A DNA stretch of 64,000 nucleotides from Cacajao melanocephalus (Eukaryota; Chordata; Mammalia; Primates; Pitheciidae): positions 62,001 to 126,000 of the forward strand of contig CAUYLG010013847.1 of NCBI GenBank assembly GCA_963573385.1, in the 5' to 3' direction. A program made the position numbers and the translations under genes. Below are positions 58,471-64,000 of the stretch, one piece after another. Each line of letters begins with the position of its first letter. The first letter of the stretch is position 1. A model generated the notes under the pieces. It saw nothing but the letters and a program-made list of their open reading frames with translations, was not told the DNA's origin and did not search any database.

Positions 58471-59766
58471 TACACAGAGCTCAACAGAAGAGACATGTGA
58501 AAGAAACCCAAAATGTCACTGAGGCCACCACCTAATTTCTTCTGGACAGTTGGACTCCCTTTACTCTAGAGGTAAGGAAAGAGAGGGTCACAGAACAGGT
58601 GATCTCAAAGCAGAGACAGAAGAGCAAGCAGACAAGCAAAGGGCTTTACTAACTGGGCACTGGCCTGGCTGGGGCTCACCTCTCTGTCCCCATGTCACCT
58701 GCCCTCATGCCAGAGGCTTATTGCACAGCCACATCTGTGCTCCTGCCGGATTTCTGCATGAGCTGCCCTCTTCCTTACTTCCTTTCCCAATCCACACCAA
58801 CATTCAGAACTGGTTCAAGTCCTCTTCTTCCAGGGAGCTTTTCTCACAGCAAGACCTGACCTCTCTTGGGTCCAGTAGCCCAGCAAATGGCACTGACAAA
58901 TACTATGAGCTCCTTCCTCCCTGCCTGTTTCTTGGTGAATGAGCCTCATCTCCTGGGTGGGCTGAAAGCTGGTCCAGGGCAAAGACTATCCTACTCTCTG
59001 TATGTCTCAACACCCGGCCTGGAGTTCATGCTTGTAAATTAACATTCAATTCTTTATCAACTGGGACAAAAGATGTTAGATGGGAGAAGGCTCAGCTGCT
59101 TCCAGAAAGACACTTGTGTTTCAAAGCTTAAGGAAGGCAGGAGGCAGGAGGAAGGAGGGAGGCGGATAGGGAGGGAGGGGGAAGAGGCACTCACTAAAAG
59201 CTTATGGAATACACAGAAGAGCTGAGCATCAGAACAAAGACTCATTTAAAAGGGAAAAGGAAACACTAGATGGCTGTTAATGGTAAACTGAATATGATAA
59301 ATTATTTCTTAAATTACTTGGTTTCACTCCTTGTTGTTATGTACAGTTAATTGGAGGGAACAAAATGCTGCTGCAGAGAAGAGCTCAGAGCTGTGCCTGC
59401 CTGGATGGGGGAGGGATGGGGGAGCCTTGGGAGCCTCCTTGCAGTCTCAGATTTTTCACTTCTCCAGGACCACATAGCCACGGTGAAGGGCTGACAAACC
59501 ATCGTTCACTCCCCATCTTCCTGCGGTGACCAGGTCCTTTTACCTATGCTCTGGTCTCTAGCAGGCTTGAGTCATTGGCAGCCCAGTAGCCCAAGGAAGA
59601 GAGAATCAGAAGTAAGCTGAGCGACCAGAGGTCACCTAAAGGATGCCCCAGATTCTGAACACCAACCAGACCCCAGCTGTCTCTCACCCAAAAGAAAGCC
59701 ACGTGGCCTGAACGGCAGATTTAATCTCGGTTCATAAACTTCAATTGTGACTCTTTTTTCCTTATG

Positions 59767-59794
59767 GTTTATATATATGTATACATACACATAC

Positions 59795-59829
<35 letters not shown>

Positions 59830-59843
59830 CGCACACACACACA
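59767..59843. repeat. (TA)n-(TG)n-(CA)n compound microsatellite
   Basis: TA/CA-rich start, a TG run to 59829, then GCGC and a CA run to 59843. The TG and CA runs are mutually complementary around the GCGC centre. Confidence 0.95.
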
Positions 59844-60623
59844 GACTGAGACACACTGAGGTACTCTGAGTTTTTACCAAAATATAAAGCACTTAGTGAA
59901 GAAAGAGGTCAAAGGAGACATACAGAAATGAGTAAGACAGTTTCTGCCTTCACTCACTTGGGAAGACAGATACAAGTATATTGAATTTATTGTGGGCTGC
60001 ATAGAAAAAAAAAAGTATTTCTAACATTTAATTAAACACAAAGAATCTGTTAGGGTTTGGGATTTTATTAATAATCCTGTGGCCAAAGGGAGAAGAGCAG
60101 GCAAAGTGAGCCTGATAACATTGTCAGCAAAGAAAAGAAACTTAGGAACATGTAGAGCTGTGTTACGCACCCGGATTTCACACAAAATGTTTACATGAAA
60201 ATTAATTACTGAGGCTTGGAGAGTTTTAGTTACATTGTATAGGAGACAAGATTAAAATGTCTACATTTTAATCCCACATGTCTACAAGACAGTTTAATAA
60301 CTTCTATTAAAAGGCATTTTTGTAATTATAGAAGTAGAAAAAGAGAGTTATAAGATACAGCACAGGTGTGAGTTTGAAGACCATGTCACTTTTCCCAAAT
60401 ACATACTTAAATTTACATTTAATCTTATGTTTAGAAACTAGTCTCAACCTTCAGTTTTATCACAAGAAAATGTTTTTAATTGCTATGCCTGTTTGAATAA
60501 ATTTTTGAATAAGTAAATGTCATCTCAGGAGAAAAAGCTTTTTCACCAGTCTGTTAATTAGAGGCTCACAGTCTCTTCTTGCAGTCAGAAGTCAACAGGA
60601 ACAACATATAAATTGTGTTGAGA

Positions 60624-60671
60624 TACACACACACACACACACGTGTGGGTGCATATATATATATATATATA
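60624..60671. repeat. (AC)n-(AT)n compound microsatellite
   Basis: AC run 60625-60642, CGTGTGGGTGC spacer, AT run 60652-60671. Confidence 0.95.
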
Positions 60672-60779
60672 ACAAAATCAAAATGCTAACAAAGAAAGGA
60701 ATATGAGATAATGATTTTTATATTTAAAAACTATGGTGCTTAAAGAAGAGCCTAGAATTACAGTTCTCTCAGTATGGTT

Positions 60780-62340
60780 AGATACCTTGAATAATTCTTG
60801 CAAGTGAAACAACTAAAATATTGGATAAAATATGAAAAGCTTAAAAATTAAAACATTTAAAAAGCTCTGATGATTTAAGGACTCTAAAGATAAATATAAA
60901 ACAGAAACCTCTGGATGGAAGAGAGTGCTGGAAGCAGCTTTGACCTGAAGGATCTGTGCCCCACCCTGAAGATCTTAGGCTTTCACTTGGATGACTGCAT
61001 AGGGCTGAGGCAGGACAGAAAGCCTGGGGACCATCTAAAGTGGAATATTTTAAAGGAGTTCATTGCGTAAAGCTGGAGCATCAAAGGGCTCCACTTACAG
61101 TATAAGGTGAACAGGAAATAAAATCTCTCTTTAGAATGAGGCTGGCAGATGCCAACACGATTTCTTTCTGAAGGATTTCCACCATGGCCCAGACCCCAAA
61201 CAATTCTCATAATTAAGATTTTAGTAAAAATATCAGCTTACAATCAAAATCACAAAACATACAGGGAAAGAAGTCACCATGAGAAAGAGCCAAAGTAATA
61301 GACAACACAAAGGCTTAGGAACTGGAATTAACACAGAGAAAATGTGAAAACTAATAGAAAAGCTGAAAAATATGAGGACACAAGAGATCATAAAGAATGA
61401 TCTTAGAACATTTCAAAATGAAAGAACAGAATTTCCAGAAATGAAAACATTTAGCAACTGGCATATAGAAATGTAATGTACAAGTTAAACAGATTAGATA
61501 TATATGAAGAAAAAGTTAGTAAACTAAAAAGTAAATATAACAAAATTAAACCAAAATACAGCACAGGAACACAAAATGATACAAAATAAGTAAGAAGGGC
61601 TGGGACATGACAAATTAATTAAGAAGGCCTAATTCAAGTCTAATTGAATATCTAAAAGGAAATAACAGAAAAATAAGAAAAACAATATTCATAGTATATA
61701 ATAATAATGGAGAAATTTCCAGAATTATTAGGAAATGCCAATCTTCAAATCTAAGAAGCTCAATAAATCCAAAATGAAATAATTTTTTAAATCAATAACT
61801 ACACGGAAAATAGTAAAATTTCAAAATATCAAAGGCAACTAGATTCCAAAGTCTGCCATAGAGAAAATATAGATTGTGACCAATGAATGGCAATTTAATT
61901 CTTGGCTGATACCTCATTATCAATAAAAGAATACAGAAATCAGTATAATGTTCAATGTATTGAGAGAGAAAAAAACCCCAAAACTGTCAACCTAAACTTG
62001 TGTGCTTATAAAAGCTCTTTCAAAAACAGCAGTAAAATATAGATGATTTCAGGCAAAATCATCAAAAGATCCTCACTGAAGAAAACCATAAAAAAATACA
62101 CTTCAAGCAGAAGAAAAACTTTTCCAAATGGTAAGTCTGAGATACACGAAGGGATGGTGAGTAAAAACATAGGTGAGTATGAATAGGAGGATACAGCTAA
62201 GCAAACTGTGACTGTGAAGTTAATAATAACACTAGCAATAGTAATAATGTCTACTTCCAGGGTGAGAAGGTAAGCAGGAAATAAAATACGGCATAACAAA
62301 AGCATCTTAAGTTGAGAGAAGCTAACAGGAATTACAGCAT
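60780..62340 (+). mobile_element. HAL1/L1M-like old LINE
   Basis: Phrases such as GCAGCTTTGACCTGAAGG, GAGAAAATGTGAAAACTAATAG, AGTCTGCCATAGAGAAAATA and AAGCAGAAGAAAAACTTTTC follow the order of HAL1/L1M 5' to ORF1-like sequence. Highly decayed; no coding capacity. Confidence 0.55.
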
Positions 62341-62559
62341 TCTCAGATGCTTGTACTGTCTAATTCAGCGGGATTAGTATATGGATTGGTTTTGGTTTAG
62401 GGCAGGCATGTTAAAATAACTTGCTAAAGAAATTGAACAATTTGTTCAACTTCCTTAGCAACTTGAGCAAGTAGTTCAAGTAGACGTAGAGTGGATAAGT
62501 TTTTCCAAACAAGTTGAGAAGGAAATTATAGTAAGCAGAGGAAAATAAGTCAAGAATAA

Positions 62560-62885
62560 AGATTGTTGGATATTATGTAAAGTGAAATAATCCAGTCACG
62601 AAAAGATAAGTATTATATGATTCCACTTATAAGAAATGCCTAGAATAGCCCAATTCATAGAGACAGAAAGTAAAACAGTAGTATCCAGGGGTCGGGAGGA
62701 GAGGAGGAAGGGAAGTTGTTTAACGGGTATAGAGTTTCAGTTTGGGAAGCTGAAAAAGTTCTGGAGATTGATCTCACAACCATGTGAATGTACTTAACGC
62801 TATTGAATGGTTTACTTAAAAATGATAGAGATGGTAAATTTTATGTTAGGTGTATTTACCACAATATTTTAAAAGGAAAAAAGAG
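62560..62885 (+). mobile_element. L1M 3' UTR end
   Basis: AAATAATCCAGTCACGAAAAG, TATGATTCCACTTATAAGAA, AGAGTTTCAGTTTGGGAAG and ATGTTAGGTGTATTTACCAC match the same L1M 3' UTR as at 31.0-31.28 kb. Confidence 0.85.
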
Positions 62886-62889
62886 TGGA

Positions 62890-64000
62890 GATTGTTTAGA
62901 ATTTTTTAACCCTATAATGCAGTCTATAGAGAAAACACATAAGCGTAATAAGACTGTATAAATATATCTTAATATATCAGTAATCACTTTAAAGTTCAAC
63001 AGACTTAACTGTCCAGTTTCAAACAGTGTTATATTGGATTCAAAATGACAACCCAGTTACATGCTTGTTATGAGACAAAATTAAAAAAACAGAAATATTG
63101 AAAGTCAAAGAACAGAAATATATTTACTGTCATACACCAAGTTTCCATACTTATGAGGACTGTTTCTTGGTTTTCACACAATACCTCTACCCACACCTCC
63201 CACAAGACACTTTTGAATGCAGCAAACTTAAGGCCTGGGGAGATGGTAGCAGAAATTACATTACAGAAATACAAACAATTTCAAATCAAATACAGATGGA
63301 GCGTTCATACTCTAAAAATCTGAGTTTAGAAAAGTTCCAAAATCTGAAACAATATGAACACTGATATGACATTCAAAGAAAATGCTCACTGAAACATTTC
63401 AGATTTCATATTTTCAGATTAGGAATGCTCAATTGGTCTGCAAATATTCTAAAATCTTTAAAAACCTGAAATCTAAGATACTTCTTGTCCCGAGTATTTT
63501 GGATAATGGATACACAACCTGTATCACACACTTGATCTTAGCACTTCTTGGTCACTGCACTCCAAAGCTCCAGGCATCATATAATCTCACTGACTTCTCC
63601 CTTCACCCTTCCCCTCTCTCCCCCACACTTACACCCAGGATTTCCAATTCTTCTTGTTCATCATGCCCAGCAATCCAGCTTTCTCCAGTCCCCCTACCCA
63701 AACCCAGTCAATATCCAAATCCATGTAGAGGCTTTTTACTTAATAAGAGCCTCCCTTCTCAGAAGGTAGTGATTATTACATGTAGAATTAGAAGCAATCA
63801 GAAGAATATTTTAATATCAAATACTGCTCAGAATGTGGCTCATTCCAGAGCAGTAGTTTGTAAACAGCAGTGAGCATCAAACTTCTGAAAAGCTTCTCTG
63901 CAAATCCTCTTAATCAGACCTACTGTGGATTTGGATCCATAAGCGTCTCTGTTAAGCAAAAGAAAAAACAAAAAGAAATTACCGTTGCTAAGGAGGTTGT
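62890..64000. other. Non-coding, no confident feature
   Basis: AT-rich to the window end. An open frame at 63.38-63.87 kb (plus, 163 codons) has no recognised homology. Confidence 0.45.

Overview
The window is nuclear DNA from a primate, very probably a New World monkey (platyrrhine). It is dense in Alu, L1, MIR, L2 and MaLR LTR copies. The youngest Alu (14.45-14.69 kb) carries diagnostic bases I associate with platyrrhine AluTa elements, and no catarrhine-type AluY was seen. The genus cannot be fixed by reading alone.

The one gene I can recognise with confidence is SCN11A, encoding the nociceptor sodium channel Nav1.9, on the minus strand. Coding exons 1 to 5 lie at 42895-43161, 39620-39738, 38277-38378, 28457-28585 and 27070-27161. 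They join in phase to give residues 1-236 plus the first base of codon 237: the cytoplasmic N-terminus and domain I S1 through the S4 voltage sensor. All splice sites are usable and no stop or frameshift was seen. Intron 2 is a minor-class (U12) AT-AC intron, a conserved hallmark of sodium channel genes. A candidate promoter and non-coding 5' exon lie about 9 kb upstream (51.94-52.19 kb).

Layout. 1-17 kb: non-coding, with an L2 remnant, an MSTB-type LTR, a truncated L1, an ERV1-like LTR, MIRs and two Alus. 17.3-18.75 kb: a strong, unassigned CpG island with Sp1-type GC boxes and a 21-bp perfect hairpin. 18.75-27 kb: AT-rich non-coding DNA, an AT-rich palindrome, polypurine and polypyrimidine tracts grown from Alu tails, and an L2 split by insertions. 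27-43.2 kb: SCN11A exons with L1-rich introns. 43.2-64 kb: upstream flank with Alus, L1 3' ends, microsatellites and an old HAL1/L1 block.

The main puzzle is that I found no SCN11A exon 6 or later in the 27 kb left of exon 5, although the human gene packs 26 coding exons into roughly 100 kb (from memory). Instead there is a CpG island about 8.5 kb beyond exon 5. This could be a very long intron, an evolutionary breakpoint, a truncated copy or an assembly join. No prokaryote-like system, CRISPR array, rRNA or tRNA was recognised.
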